Assembly (NCBI GenBank): GCA_030562195.1
Contig: CM060200.1
Coordinates: forward strand, 40,397,084-40,461,083
Direction of reading: 5' to 3'
Source of the DNA: Nipponacmea schrenckii
Lineage: Eukaryota > Mollusca > Gastropoda > Lottiidae
DNA: 64,000 nucleotides
Shown here: in pieces, positions 48,408-59,689 of the stretch
Numbering within the stretch: the stretch's first letter is position 1
Layout: each line of letters starts with the position of its first letter
The notes under the pieces: model-generated
Databases searched by the model: none
The model's input: the letters and a program-made list of their open reading frames with translations, nothing else
What the model was told of the DNA's origin: nothing
Made by a program: the position numbers and the translations under genes

Positions 48408-48748
48408 ACTGTGTCTTAGAATGAACATAAAATTAAATTTTTTTCAAAACTTGGGCAATAAGGCTATATAAATCAGTACATATACCTTCTGCTATAAATA
48501 ATATAATAGAATCCTTATATTATCTGATGAATCCAAAAAACTAGGTAATTATCCATAAAAATACAATTGATTATTGAAAAACGCTTGATAAATTGATTGA
48601 GCATTTTTAAATAATTACTTAGTTTTGTGAGTTTTTCAGATTTAACAAGGATTCTGTTGCTATATGACACCAGGTAAGTTCACTGATGAAAATATTCTCA
48701 TATTGACCATTCTTGAGAAGTAAAATTGTCCATTCTAAGATGCAGTAT
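48408..48748. mobile_element. M1 MITE, about 340 bp
   Basis: It begins ACTGTGTCTTAGAATGAACA and ends CATTCTAAGATGCAGTA. It shares TGATTATTGAAAAACGCTTG, ATTTTTAAATAATTACTTAG and GACACCAGGTAAGTTCACTG with the 45879 copy. Confidence 0.8.
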
Positions 48749-49302
48749 CATTTTAAAATATCTGTCTCTTTTTTATTTAGTTCATATTTTATAAAGTTTA
48801 TTAAATTTTATGTAATATACAGTATCATTTCTTACCCTAGTACTCTGATTTACCAAGTTTGAATTTTGAAATGAATATGTATATTGACAAGGCCTTGTTT
48901 GTTAGTAATATTGAACAACAAATTCTATTTTAAGATCTTAAACAAGGGAGGAAATTCAGATTATAGTTACTTAAGGCTCTTAACATTTCTGCTGCTGCCA
49001 GTGGGCGTATGTATCTTTCAAACAAGACTTTATTGATAAGAAGAAATAATCATACCTATTCCTGAATAACCTTCATAAATAAAAATAACAGAAATAGTTT
49101 ATCAATATATCTTGTGCTACGTTTTGTTTTGTTCTTGATTTCAAGGAGCATTAACTGTTGGCTATAAATAACTCAAACAATAAACTCAAGCAACATGGCT
49201 TTTTTCTTGAAGTACTCTTGTACTCATTCTGTTTGAACCAATCTTTCTTATAACTACTATATATATATCGACGACAATCCAGTATATATATATCTATATC
49301 AG
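48749..49302. other. Unique AT-rich sequence
   Basis: A short (TA)n run is at 49257-49300. No gene was supported. Confidence 0.4.
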
Positions 49303-50457
49303 CTTCCACTGGACGTTAACTTGTCATCTACCAATAACTACCTAGTCTGTGATATCAGCATCCACTGGACGTTAACTTGTCATCTACCAACAACTACCTA
49401 GTCTGTGATATCAGCATCCACTGGACGTTAACTTGTCATCTACCAACAACTACCTAGTCTGTGATATCAGCATCCACTGGATGTTAACTTGTCATCTACC
49501 AACAACTACCTAGTCTGTGATATCAGCATCCGCTGGATGTTAACTTGTCATCTACCAACAACTACCTAGTCTGTGATATCAGCATCCACTGGACGTTAAC
49601 TTGTCATCTACCAACAACTACCTAGTCTGTGATATCAGCATCCACTGGACGTTAACTTGTCATCTACCAACAACTACCTAGTCTGTGATATCAGCATCCA
49701 CTGGACGTTAACTTGTCATCTACCAACAACTACCTAGTCTGTAATATCAGCATACACTGAAAGCGAACGTTAACTTGTCATCTACCAACAACTACCTAGT
49801 CTGTGATATCAGCATCCACTGGAAGCGAACGTTAACTTGTCATCTACCAACAACTACCTAGTTTGTAATATCAGCATCCACTGGACGTTAACTTGTCATC
49901 TACCAACAACTACCTAGTTTGAATATCAGCATCCACTGGACGTTAACTTGTCATCTACCAACAACTACCTAGTTTGCAATATCAGCATCCACTGGACGTT
50001 AACTTGTCATCTACCAACAACTACCTAGTTTGAATATCAGCATCCACTGGACATTAACTTGTCATCTACCAACAACTACCTGTCTGTGATATCAGCATCA
50101 ACTGGAAGAGAACGTTAATTGGCATCTACCAACAACTACCTAGTTTGTAAATCAGCATCCACTGAGAACGTTAACTTGTTATCTACCAACAACCACCTTG
50201 TTTGTCAATATCAGCATCCACTGGACGTTAACTTGTCATCTACCAACAACTACCTATTTTGCATATCAGCATCCACTAAAGGACGTTAACTTTCATCTAC
50301 CAACAACTACCTAGTTTGTCAGATATCAGCATCCACTGGACGTTAACTTGTCATCTACCAACAACTACCTAGTTTGTGATATCAGCATCCAATGAAAGCG
50401 AACGTTAACTTGTCATCTACCAACAACTACCTAGTCTGTGATATCAGCATCCACTAG
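49303..50457. repeat. 56-bp tandem array, about 21 copies
   Basis: The unit contains TCATCTACCAACAACTACCT, AGTCTGTGATATCAGCATCC and ACTGGACGTTAACTTG. The left part is nearly uniform; the right part (49740 on) carries GAAAGCGAAC inserts and losses. The array ends 170 bp before the FOCAD exon. Confidence 0.94.
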
Positions 50458-50459
50458 AA

Positions 50460-50601
50460 CCAATACACCACAGTAACATAGTCCTGTCTAACATTCAGTC
50501 CATGGAGACAAACATAGACTCTTTATTTTACATGGGTCAGAATTAGGTCCAATACACAAGGACATGGTCCTGTCTAACATTCAGCTCATAGAGACAAACA
50601 T
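50460..50601 (-). repeat. Inverted 1.6-unit copy of the 86-bp satellite
   Basis: On the minus strand this is the 86-bp unit of the 35839-37378 array (CTGAATGTTAGACAGGACCA and so on), 13 kb away and in opposite orientation. It ends 25 bp before the FOCAD exon and so occupies the branch-point region of the intron. Confidence 0.9.
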
Positions 50602-50626
50602 GAAGTTCATATTTTTTATATTCCAG

Positions 50627-50781
50627 AGTCCAGAATTGAAGTTGCTATGGCAGAAATGTAGCGTTGAGAAAACCGTAATCAGTGGAACAGCAAGTCAAGT
50701 TTTACTGGAATTAGTTCTGAATAAATCATTAGAATATGGCTACGTTTACCAGAGTTTGATAAATATAGTGCCTTCAGCTAG
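50627..50781 (+). CDS. FOCAD: Focadhesin (FOCAD), early coding exon
   Basis: This is an internal exon of 155 bp, open in one frame for 51 codons plus two bases. A pyrimidine-rich acceptor ending TTCCAG precedes it at 50626 and a GTAGGT donor follows at 50782. The peptide starts SPELKLLWQKC and ends near INIVPSA. From memory of human FOCAD this aligns with the second coding exon: the Leu-Leu-Trp-x-Lys-Cys block, the Tyr-x-Tyr pair and the Asn-Ile-Val-Pro-Ser-x-Arg end all match, and so does the exon size. The intron after it is phase 2, and the last Arg codon is completed by the next exon. FOCAD is a large helical-repeat (HEAT/ARM-like) protein described at focal adhesions with vinculin and as a partner of the SKI mRNA-surveillance complex. 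Here only its N-terminal part is visible. The first coding exon was not found upstream. Confidence 0.86.
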
Positions 50782-51255
50782 GTAGGTCCAGGATAAACCT
50801 GTTGATTATCAATATTAGTTAGTGATGATGTGACAAACCCTTCTTTTATAATCTATGTCTTATACCTTGACTGCAATAGCCACCTTTCAGGTTTAAAGGA
50901 AGTTCATGTAAGTTGTGATTTGCTTGAATTGTATGTTAAAGGCGTAATTGGTCTTAAAATAAACATGAAATTATAATTTCGCTCAAAATTAGCCAACAAC
51001 AGTTTATATTCATCAGTGGACTTACCTGCTGTCATAACTATACATCAAAATTTCTTTAAATTCAAAAAATCAACAAAAAATCAAAAAGTTCACTATTACA
51101 TTTAATACATCCCTTTAGTCATTTTCAAATATTACAAGTGTTAAATTGTAACTATAAGGGAAGTAACTCTCACACAGGGGTTTTCATGTGTTCTTGACCT
51201 CTACTCTTGAATTAACCTCAACAGCGTCAGACAATGTACTCATATAAATTCACAG
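50782..51255. other. FOCAD intron, unique part
   Basis: AT-rich. CCAACAACAGTTTATATTCA, CATCAGTGGACTTACCTG and TGTCATAACTATACATCAAA resemble the phrases at 24445-24500, so an unnamed dispersed element is shared by both places. Confidence 0.5.
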
Positions 51256-51358
51256 AAGCTGTCAAAATTTCTCTTATTGCACACTGCATGGTGTTGCCCG
51301 TTTTCATTAGCTCATACAATGCAGAAGAGTAGGAGGTAAAACCTCATTCATTTCATTT
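51256..51358 (+). mobile_element. SINE family A, 3' part
   Basis: CTTATTGCACACTGCATGGT, TTTCATTAGCTCATACAATG and CAGAAGAGTAGGAGGTAAAA: inner end joined to the tail, in FOCAD sense orientation. Confidence 0.75.
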
Positions 51359-51552
51359 GAGTAAATATTTGCACTGTATTTTTTAGAGCTTTGATACGTT
51401 GATCTATTGTCCTTTAATTTTTTTTTATCACAGATCAATCACATGTTTATCTATGTGAAATAAAATTTATAAAAATTGAAAAAAAAATTGCTTTAAATGG
51501 CAAAATAGCATCGTTATGTATATTTTGATTTTATGTTTGAAGAAACATTTTA

Positions 51553-52471
51553 TTAGACTACAATAGCTGGTTATATTAGACTACAATAGCTGGTTATATT
51601 AGACTACAATAGCTGGTTATATTAGACTACAATAGCTGGTTATATTAGACTACAATAGCTGGTTATATTAGACTACAATAGCTGGTTATATTAGACTACA
51701 ATAGCTGGTTATATTAGACTACAATAGCTGGTTATATTAGACACAATAGCTGGTTATATTAGACTACAATAGCTGGTTATATTAGACTACAATAGCTGGT
51801 TATATTAGACTACAATAGCTGGTTATATTAGACTACAATAGCTGGTTATATTAGACTACAATAGCTGGTTATATTAGACTACAATAGCTGGTTGATCTAT
51901 TAGACTACAATAGCTGGTTATATTAGACTACAATAGCTGGTTATATTAGACTACAATCAGCATGGTTTATTAGACTACAATAGCTGGTTATATTAGACTA
52001 CAATAGCTGGTTATATTAGACACAATAGCTGGTTATATTAGACTACAATAGCTGGTTATATTAGACTACAATAGCTGGTTATATTAGACTACAATAGCTG
52101 GTTATATTAGACTACAATAGCTGGTTATATTAGACTACAATAGCTGGTTATATTAGACTACAATAGCTGGTTATATTAGACTACAATAGCTGGTTATATT
52201 AGACTACAATAGCTGGTTATATTAGACTACAATAGCTGGTTATATTAGACTACAATAGCTGGTTATATTAGACTACAATAGCTGGTTATATTAGACTACA
52301 ATAGCTGGTTATATTAGACTACAATAGCTGGTTATATTAGACTACAATAGCTGGTTATATTAGACTACAATAGCTGGTTATATTAGACTACAATAGCTGG
52401 TTATATTAGACTACAATAGCTGGTTATATTAGACTACAATAGCTGGTTATATTAGACTACAATAGCTGGTT
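51553..52471. repeat. 23-bp tandem array, about 40 near-identical copies
   Basis: The unit is ATTAGACTACAATAGCTGGT plus TAT. Only about four units differ, such as GACACAATAG and GGTTGATCTATTAG. It lies in the FOCAD intron between the first two visible exons. Confidence 0.96.
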
Positions 52472-52629
52472 GATTTGACATGTGTTTAAACCAGTTTTTT
52501 TCTGAGATGTATAATCACAAAGAAGACTAATGATAGTGTTTGAGCTCCCTATTAGATTACTATCAAAATATATATATTTACAGGTTCAATTTCGCTTTCG
52601 TGGGGGATGTACAACTGATAAATTTCACT

Positions 52630-52860
52630 TTTTCCGTCTTCATTAGCATGATAGGTTCAGAAGAGTGGGAAGTAAAACTCCATTCAATTCGTTTTATTTC
52701 AATTTCACTTTCTTAAAGAAAGAGTTTATTTCTTTTCAATGCTACAAACAGTTGGAAATCGTTTAAGAAGTATGTTAATTCAGCTGTCCTGTCAAAACTT
52801 CCCTCATTGCACACTGCAGTTTTGTTCGTCCCATACCCCCCATAAGGTGCAGACTATTCC
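52630..52860 (+). mobile_element. SINE family A tail and inner fragments
   Basis: CGTCTTCATTAGCATGATAG, AGAAGTGGGAAGTAAAACTC-like tail sequence, then CAGTTGGAAATCG and CCCTCATTGCACACTGCAGT and a second CATAAGGTGCAGA. Two pieces follow in line. Confidence 0.65.
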
Positions 52861-54365
52861 ACTATCTTAAACAATTGTATTGTATGACATGTTATTGAGG
52901 AGAGCAGTTCATACACATGAAGGAGCTGTTCCAAACCCTAAAACTAACTCTAACATTAACTGGGCTATTGGCAAATAGTAGTAATAGAATATATTGATTT
53001 CTGGTAGCTCAGAGCGAAGGAAAGTGAAGTGCCGGGGTGACAGTAATCTATATATTCATATTTTGAAACAAAGCCTAATCTCTATGTTACAATCTATAAT
53101 TCCTACCAAAGACCCTAATGGTAGCTACACTGTATTCAACAAAAGGGTAAACAGCAGGCTAAATTTCAACACAAGATGGAAGTATGTAATAAACACACAT
53201 CTTTTATAAAAAAAATTAGAAAATATTAAAGTTTCAACACTGTTTACAAGTGCTGTTATCAGATGAAATAATGAGAGAATAAAACATAACAAAATGTATC
53301 TCAAAATAATACAGAGTTTGACAAGACTGCACTAGAGGCGTGTTTTTAACCTTGTTAATGTGTGCTTATTCCATAATATTCCATATAATATGTCACAAAA
53401 CATAGAAAGTTTCAACACAGTTTATATATGCCCTCATTAGATGATATAACGAGGGAGTATAACAACGTAACAAAATATATGACTAAGAATAATACAGCTT
53501 GTCTAAAATTGAAACACATATTCTACTATATTTTGAATGTTCATTCATTCTCAGAGTTTGGGTAATTATGCTCTCTGTAAATCAGAACTCATGATCTGTT
53601 TCAGTGCCTCATAGAGAATATACCCTATAACCTGGTCCTGTTATTAAATTGGTTTTAATCATACTTAATTGTAATCAATATTAACTTATAATTAAGCTTT
53701 ACTTTCTTTTATAGTTTCTGATATCTTTACTATCTCTTTTTTTCTGAGTTCTTTTTAACCTGACCTCTAACCTTTCAAAAAGAAATTTGAACACTATTTC
53801 ATTTCTATTTGTTGGGTCTGACTGGTTAATTGTTGTTAATTGTAATCAATATTAATTAATAATTAGACTTCACTTTCTTTTCTACTTTCCTCATTTCTTT
53901 ACTCTCTCTTTCTTTTCTGAGCTCTTTTCACCTTGACCTTTAACCCTGTGTCCATTCTGAGTTATCCTAATAACCATCTGAGTTGTTTTCCCCCCTACCT
54001 GTATGGTCATTTCACTTAAGTATTATATACAAGTAAGATTGTTTGTTGTATAATGTTATATTTTGTTTAATATTGTGTTAAATTGCAATTTCTTCAATTG
54101 AGTACTTATAGTTTTATATATAGGGCCTTTAGTGTTTGTATAAACATTGGATTTCCTCAATAACTTTCTTTATAGAATCCCTTTACAAAACCCTTGGTGG
54201 TAAGGTGCTTTATCTTTACATTTGAACTGTTTTAACCCTTTTAACCCCATGATATAAATCTTTAAGATTTGAACACTTGATATGAGGCTCACATCTCCAT
54301 TACTCCAAATATAGACATATAATGGATAAAAATCAGAAATATTTAGCTATATGTTATATCCATAA
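52861..54365. other. FOCAD intron, unique part
   Basis: A 71-codon frame at 52994-53209 has no family match and no splice support. Degraded copies of the 2441-type dispersed repeat are at 53180-53300 and 53385-53470. A duplicated phrase TAATTGTAATCAATATTAA occurs at 53668 and 53839. Confidence 0.45.
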
Positions 54366-54370
54366 ATATC

Positions 54371-54545
54371 TCAGAAAGTTCACATGTTTATTTGAGAGCC
54401 CACATGTTTATTTGAGAGTCCACATGTTTATTTGAAAGTCCACATGTTTATTTGAGAGTCCACATGTTTATTTGAGAGTCCACATGTTTATTTGAGAGTC
54501 CACATGTTTATTTGAAAGTCCTCATGTTTATTTGAAAGTTCTCAT
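54371..54545. repeat. 20-bp tandem array, copy A, about 9 units
   Basis: The unit is AGTCCACATGTTTATTTGAG with AAG/GAG variants. It is the short partner of the 57660 array in the tandem duplication. Confidence 0.95.
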
Positions 54546-54739
54546 ACATTGCTATAATTATTCATTCATACAAAGTTTCATTATTTCATTTATTCATATA
54601 TTACTTCTTTCATTAATAAATAACTTCATTTACTGATTCACTTATTCATTCATTATTTTATTCATTCATTATTTTTTTATTCATGATTGCATCATTCATT
54701 CATGATTGCATCATTCATTCATTCTATCTTTCATTCCAG
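54546..54739. repeat. TTCA-rich low-complexity tract before exon copy A
   Basis: Irregular (ATTC)n and CATTCATTATT runs lead directly into the TTTCATTCCAG acceptor. Copy B has a longer and slightly different form. Confidence 0.85.
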
Positions 54740-54841
54740 GAGTTTGTATGGAATCGTTTCAACCTTGACCCAGTTATTAACAATACAAGCCTTAGATCGT
54801 GATTCCACATCTTCAAGATATACGTGTCCATTTTCCATCAG
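54740..54841 (+). CDS. FOCAD: Focadhesin (FOCAD), next coding exon, copy A
   Basis: This exon of 102 bp has an acceptor ending CATTCCAG and a consensus donor GTAAGA at 54842. The correct frame begins at the second base: the first G completes the Arg codon left open by the 50627-50781 exon. It then reads 33 codons without a stop (SLYGIVSTLTQLLTIQALD, then a Ser-rich stretch, then a CPFSI end) and leaves phase 2. In human FOCAD the following exon has the same layout: a helix with a Leu-Leu-x-x-Gln-Ala-Leu core, a variable loop, and an end close to Tyr-Thr-Ile-Arg. The 102-bp length and matching phases mean that it can be skipped, used once, or used together with its twin at 58971 without shifting the frame. 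The upstream intron is about 4 kb and contains a 23-bp minisatellite. Confidence 0.85.
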
Positions 54842-55469
54842 GTAAGAAATGATGAATTATTAATCTGTCTTGACAAAGTTTCCTCATTGTATACTGCATG
54901 GGGTTGTCATACTTATTTAAAACCAAAGCTTCATTTTCATGTATTTTATTTTCATAGATCTACTATGTTTTGTAACTATTGGTGGTTTTGTCTGTTATAT
55001 TTGTAATCTACGTAAGTTGTGTACGATGATATAGTAAGTAATTTAGTAATGGAGCAAGAAAAAGGTTAAACTCTATTTCATTTCTTTTTGTTTATCATAT
55101 TGGATCCACTTTACAAGTCTGCAAGGATAAAACTTTCAACATTGTGTATTTTTTATAATGCTGTTGGTATCAGCATGTGAAACATTGAGTTGATATTTTC
55201 TTCAAAATCATATCCGTGAAAGTTTTATTCCTCATCATGGTATTTAAGGCTGTCAAACTAGTGTACTCCTATAATAGAACTCAGTCGGTTGAAAGCAGTG
55301 TGATAGATTAATGGTTTATGTCGAAGGTTGGCAGACGAGATGGTTAATATCAGTCAGGGGATGTAACTACAACTTCTCTAGTCAATGATAACTGTTGTAT
55401 TCACGTAATCACGATATATTCTTGTCACACTGTAAGTTGTGTCAGGACCACAGTCAGACTTGTTTGGAA

Positions 55470-56614
55470 GGGCTAGTAATATATCTGGAGGGGCAAGTAA
55501 TATCCTGAGGGGCAAGTAGTATATCAGGAGGGGCAAGTGATATATCTTGAAGGGCTAGTGGTATATCAGGAGGGGCTAGTAGTATATCTGGAGGGGCAAG
55601 TAATATATCTTGAAGGGTAAGTAATATATCAGGAGGGGCAAGTCATATATCTGAAGGGTGAAGTAATATATCAGGAGGGGCAAGTAGTATATCAGAAGGG
55701 GCAAGTAGTATATCTAGAGGGGCTAGTAATATATCAGGAGCGGCAAGTAGTTTATCAGAAGGGGCAAGTAGTATATCAGAAGGGGCAAGTAATATATCCT
55801 GAGGGGCAAGAAGTAAATCTGGTGGGGCAAGTAATATGTCTGGTAGGGGAAGTAATATATCTGGAGGGGCAAGTAATATATATTGAAGGGCTAGTAATAT
55901 ATATTGAAGGGCTAGTAATATATCTTGAAGGGCTAGTAATATATCTAGGAGGGGCAAGTAGTATATCTAGAGGGGCTAGTAATATATCAGAAGGGGCAAG
56001 TAGTAAATCTAGTGGGGCAAGTAATATATCCTGAGGGGCAAGTAGTAAATCTGGTGGGGCAAGTAATATGTCTGGTGGGGCAAGTAATATATCAGGAGGG
56101 GAGAGTAGTATATCTGGAGGGGCTAGTAATATATCTTGAAGGGCTAGTAATATATCCTGAGGGGCAAGTAGTAAATCTGGTGGGGCAAGTAATATGTCTG
56201 GTGGGGCAGGTAATATATCAGGAGGGGAGAGTAGTATATCTGGAGGGGCTAGTAATATATCTTGAAGGGCTAGTAATATATCTTGAAGGGCAAGTAATAT
56301 ATCAGGAGGGGCAAGTAATATATCTGGAGTGGCAAGTAATATATCTTGAAGGGCTAGTAATATATCTTGAAGGGCAAGTAATATATCAGGAGGGGCAAGT
56401 AATATATCAGGAGGGGCAAGTAATATATCTGAAGGGTGAAGTAATATATAAGAAGGGGCTAGTAATATATGTTGAAGGGCTAGTAATATATCAGGAGGGG
56501 CAAGTAATATATCAGGAGGGGCAAGTAATATATCTGAAGGGTGAAGTAATATATAAGAAGGGGCTAGTAATATATGTTGAAGGGCTAGTAATATATCAGG
56601 AGGGGGCATGTAAT
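55470..56614. repeat. 21-bp tandem array, copy A, about 54 units
   Basis: The unit is AGTAATATATCTGGAGGGGC plus A, with CAGGA, TTGAA and AGAAG variants. As 21 is a multiple of three and stops are rare, heptapeptide frames stay open on both strands (281 codons on -, ILLAPPD-like; 218 codons on +, GQVIYLE-like). They start and end in intron sequence of FOCAD and are treated as artefacts. Confidence 0.95.
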
Positions 56615-57009
56615 ATATCACAAGTGCATGAGTGGTATAAGTATAAGTCTCATAAAAGCACTTGGTAAATTAGAAAGTTAGTTATGTATAACTAAAATTA
56701 AAGTAGTATCATTTCTCTCGGTAAATTTTCTGAAAAGATAAGAATCTTCTTCTGCTTATTCCTGGTAATTCTTCTGGTAATACCTCACTCTATATGTTTT
56801 ATGAAATCATTCACTACAAGACCATGGTTGTCATATTTGACGGATTGAGAAATTGATTATTAATACCATATTTCACTCTTGCTTCATCAAGTTAAAGTTT
56901 AATTCAGTTTTCATAATTTTTTTGAAATTTAATATGTTCCAGTTGTAGATTTCAGGGGTTTTATTCTCGAAAACTTCACTTAAAATGATTTTAGTGTTCC
57001 AGTCATCTG

Positions 57010-57151
57010 GGGCCTTATTCTTGAGAACTTAACTTAAGATGATTTTAGTGTTCCAGTTATCTGATTGGACAATCACTAAAATCAACTTTAAATTTTGGTT
57101 TTTAAATATTATTGTTTTTCTTTAAAATAAGTTATTGGAGAATAAGGCCTT
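57010..57151. mobile_element. M2 MITE, about 140 bp, intact ends
   Basis: GGCCTTATTCTTGAGAACTT at the left and GGAGAATAAGGCC at the right are inverted termini. The inside holds TTCCAGTTATCTGATTGGAC. A partial second left end (TTTTATTCTCGAAAACTTCA) is fused directly before it at 56960. Confidence 0.75.
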
Positions 57152-57508
57152 AGATAAATTTTGCAAATGTTGTGAGTTCAATTAGGTTATAGACCCCTGA
57201 GGGTGGAAATGAATTTCTTAACCTGCAGAATATTTTCAATATTTTTTTTTGTCTGCTGTCATATTCAATTTTGTGGTTTTCATTTTTTAACGACAACTTG
57301 ATGGTTGTAACTGGGCAATTTTCTTACTCCATTATTTTACAGCCAGACATCTGATACTTTATTCTCTGTACATAAAAACCCAGTCTTTCCTTCTACACAA
57401 GATATTTTCAACATAAAATCTGTCAAATTGGTGTAGAGAACCAGGTTTTGGTTTTAGTGGGTCATTAAGCAAGGGTTTTAAATAGACCGCCTGACAGGTC
57501 TTTACAAG

Positions 57509-57645
57509 GAATTCTGTGTCTTAGAATGAACATATAATTATCTTCATTGGCCAATAAGGGTACATTTTCATAAGTAGATATACCTGCTGACATAAATAAC
57601 ATAACAGAATCCTTATAAAATCCGGTAAATCTAAAAAATTGTCAC
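57509..57645. mobile_element. M1 MITE, 3'-truncated, copy A
   Basis: TTCTGTGTCTTAGAATGAAC then AGATATACCTGCTGACATAA and GAATCCTTATAAAATC. It is cut by the start of the next 20-bp array. The copy B equivalent is at 60502. Confidence 0.7.
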
Positions 57646-57659
57646 TCATCTATACCAAA

Positions 57660-58745
57660 GTTTACATATTTATTGGATAGTCCACATATTTATTTGAAAG
57701 TCTTCATGTTTATTTGATAGTCCACATGTTTATTTGAGAGTCCACATGTTTATTTGATAGTCCACATGTTTATTTGATAGTCAACATGTTTATTTGAGAG
57801 TTCTCATGTTTATTTGAGAGTCCACATGTTTATTTGAGAGTTCTCATGTTAATTTGAAAGTCCTCATGTTTATTTGAGAGTCCACATGTTTATTTGAAAG
57901 TCCACATTTTTATTTAAGAGTCCACATGTTTATTTGAGAGTCCACATGTTTATTTGAAAGTCCACATGTTTATTTGAAAGTACACATGTTTATTTGAGAG
58001 TCCACATGTTTATTTGAAAGTCCACATATTTATTTGAAAGTCCACATGTTTATTTGAAAGTCCACATATTTATTTGAAAGTCCACGTGTTTATTTGAGAG
58101 TCCACATGTTTATTTGAAAGTCCACATATTTATTTGAAAGTTTACATTTTTATTGGAAAGTCCACATATTTATTTGAAAGTTTACATTTTTATTGGAAAG
58201 TCCACATATTTATTTGAAAGTCTTCATGTTTATTTGAGAGTCCACATGTTTATTTGAGTGTCCACATGTTTATTTGAGAGTCTACATGTTTATTTGAGAG
58301 TCCACATGTTTATTTGAGAGTCCACATATTTATTTGAGAGTCCACATATTTATTTGAGAGTCCACATGTTTATTTGAAAGTCCACATGTTTATTTGAAAG
58401 TCCACGTGTTTATTTGAAAGTCCACATGTTTATTTGAAAGTCCACATGTTTATTTGAAAGTTTACATATTTATTTGAAAGTTTACATATTTATTGGATAG
58501 TCCACATATTTATTTGAAAGTCTTCATGTTTATTTGAGAGTCTACATGTTTATTTGAGAATCCACATGTTTATTTGAGAGTCCACATGTTTATTTGAGAG
58601 TCCACATGTTTATTTGAGAGTCCACATGTCTATTTGAGAGTCCACATGTTTATTTGAGAGTCCACATGTTTATTTGAAAGTCCTCATGTTTATTTGAGAG
58701 TCCATGTTTATTTGAGAGTCCACATGTTTATTTGAAAGTCCTCAT
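57660..58745. repeat. 20-bp tandem array, copy B, about 54 units
   Basis: Same unit as at 54371 (AGTCCACATGTTTATTTGAG) but about six times longer. Variants ACATATT, TTTACATTTTTATTGGAAAG and ACGTGTT recur in blocks. Confidence 0.95.
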
Positions 58746-58970
58746 ACATTCATACATTGCTATAATTATTCATTCATACAAAGTTTCATTATTTCATTTA
58801 TTCACATATTACTTCTTTCATTAATAAATAACTTCATTTACTGATTCACTTATTCATTCATTATTTTATTCATTCACATATTTTTTTTTTTCATTCAATG
58901 CTTTAGTCAATTATTGCTTATTCATTCATTCATTCATTACTTACTTCATTCATTCTATCTTTCATTCCAG
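58746..58970. repeat. TTCA-rich low-complexity tract before exon copy B
   Basis: (ATTC)n runs with an extra CAATGCTTTAGTCAATTATT segment lead into the CATTCCAG acceptor. Confidence 0.85.
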
Positions 58971-59072
58971 GAGTTTGTATGGAATCGTTTCAACCTTGAC
59001 CCAGCTATTAACAATACAAGCCTTAGATCGTGATTCCACATCTTCAAGATATACGTGTCCATTTTCCATCAG
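58971..59072 (+). CDS. FOCAD: Focadhesin (FOCAD), duplicated coding exon, copy B
   Basis: This is a second copy of the 54740-54841 exon, 4231 bp downstream, with the same CATTCCAG acceptor, the same GTAAGA donor and the same length. The two exons differ at one base only, a T to C change that keeps Leu (TTA to CTA), so they encode the same 34 residues. The surrounding intron copies differ clearly more, with substitutions and small indels at roughly 5% by eye. Human FOCAD has only one such segment. If both exons were spliced in, the protein would gain 34 repeated residues in frame; if used alternatively, the product would be unchanged. It may be a real tandem exon duplication or two haplotypes placed in line by the assembler. 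The next FOCAD exon should lie beyond the right end of the window. Confidence 0.75.
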
Positions 59073-59689
59073 GTAAGAAATGATGAATTATTAATCTGTC
59101 TTGACAAAGTTTCCTCATTGTATACTGCATGGGGTTGTCATACTTTTTTCCAAAACAAAAGCGTCATTTTCATGTATTTTATTTTTATATATCTACTATG
59201 TTTGGTAACTATTGGTGGTTTTGTCTGTTATATTTGTAAACTACTTAAGTTGTATACGATGATATAGTAACTAATACTGGAGCAAAAAAAGGCTAAACTC
59301 TATTTCATTTCTTTTTGTTTATCATATTGGATCCACTTTACAAGTCTGCAAGGATAAAACTTTCAAAATTGTGTATTTTTGATAACGCTGTTGGTATCAA
59401 CATGTGAAACGTTGAGTTGATATTTTCTTCAAAATCATCTCCGTGAAAGTTTTATTCCTCATCATGGTATTTAAGGCTGTTAAACTAGTGTACTCCTATA
59501 ATAGAACTCAGTCGGTTGAAAGCAGTGTGATAGATTAATGGTTTATGTCGAAGGTTGGCAGACGTAATGGTTAATATCAGTCAGGGGATGTAACTACAAC
59601 TTCTCTAGTCAATGATAACTGTTGTGTTCACGTAATCACGATATATTCTTGTCACACTGTAAGTCATGTCAGGACCACAGTCAGACTTG

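Larger units (their letters stand above)
54371..57645 (+). repeat. Tandem segmental duplication, copy A
   Basis: It contains, in order, the 20-bp array, the TTCA tract, the FOCAD exon, about 620 bp of intron (SINE-tail remnant, GTCATGATA-like and TCAGTCGGTTGAAAGCAGTG phrases), the 21-bp array, an insert at 56615-56950, the M2 MITE, and about 490 bp ending GGTAAATCTAAAAAATT. The same order follows in copy B. Confidence 0.88.

Noticed and set aside
52994..53209. 71-codon plus-strand frame in the FOCAD intron
   Set aside because: No splice borders and no conserved match to FOCAD, and it overlaps a degraded dispersed repeat at its end.
54824..55006. 60-codon frame starting at the end of FOCAD exon copy A (also 59055-59267)
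   Set aside because: It is a different frame from the one that continues the upstream exon, and it runs through the GTAAGA donor into the intron.
55776..56668. 281-codon minus and 218-codon plus frames
   Set aside because: Both lie in the 21-bp array within the FOCAD intron. Neither has non-repeat coding sequence.
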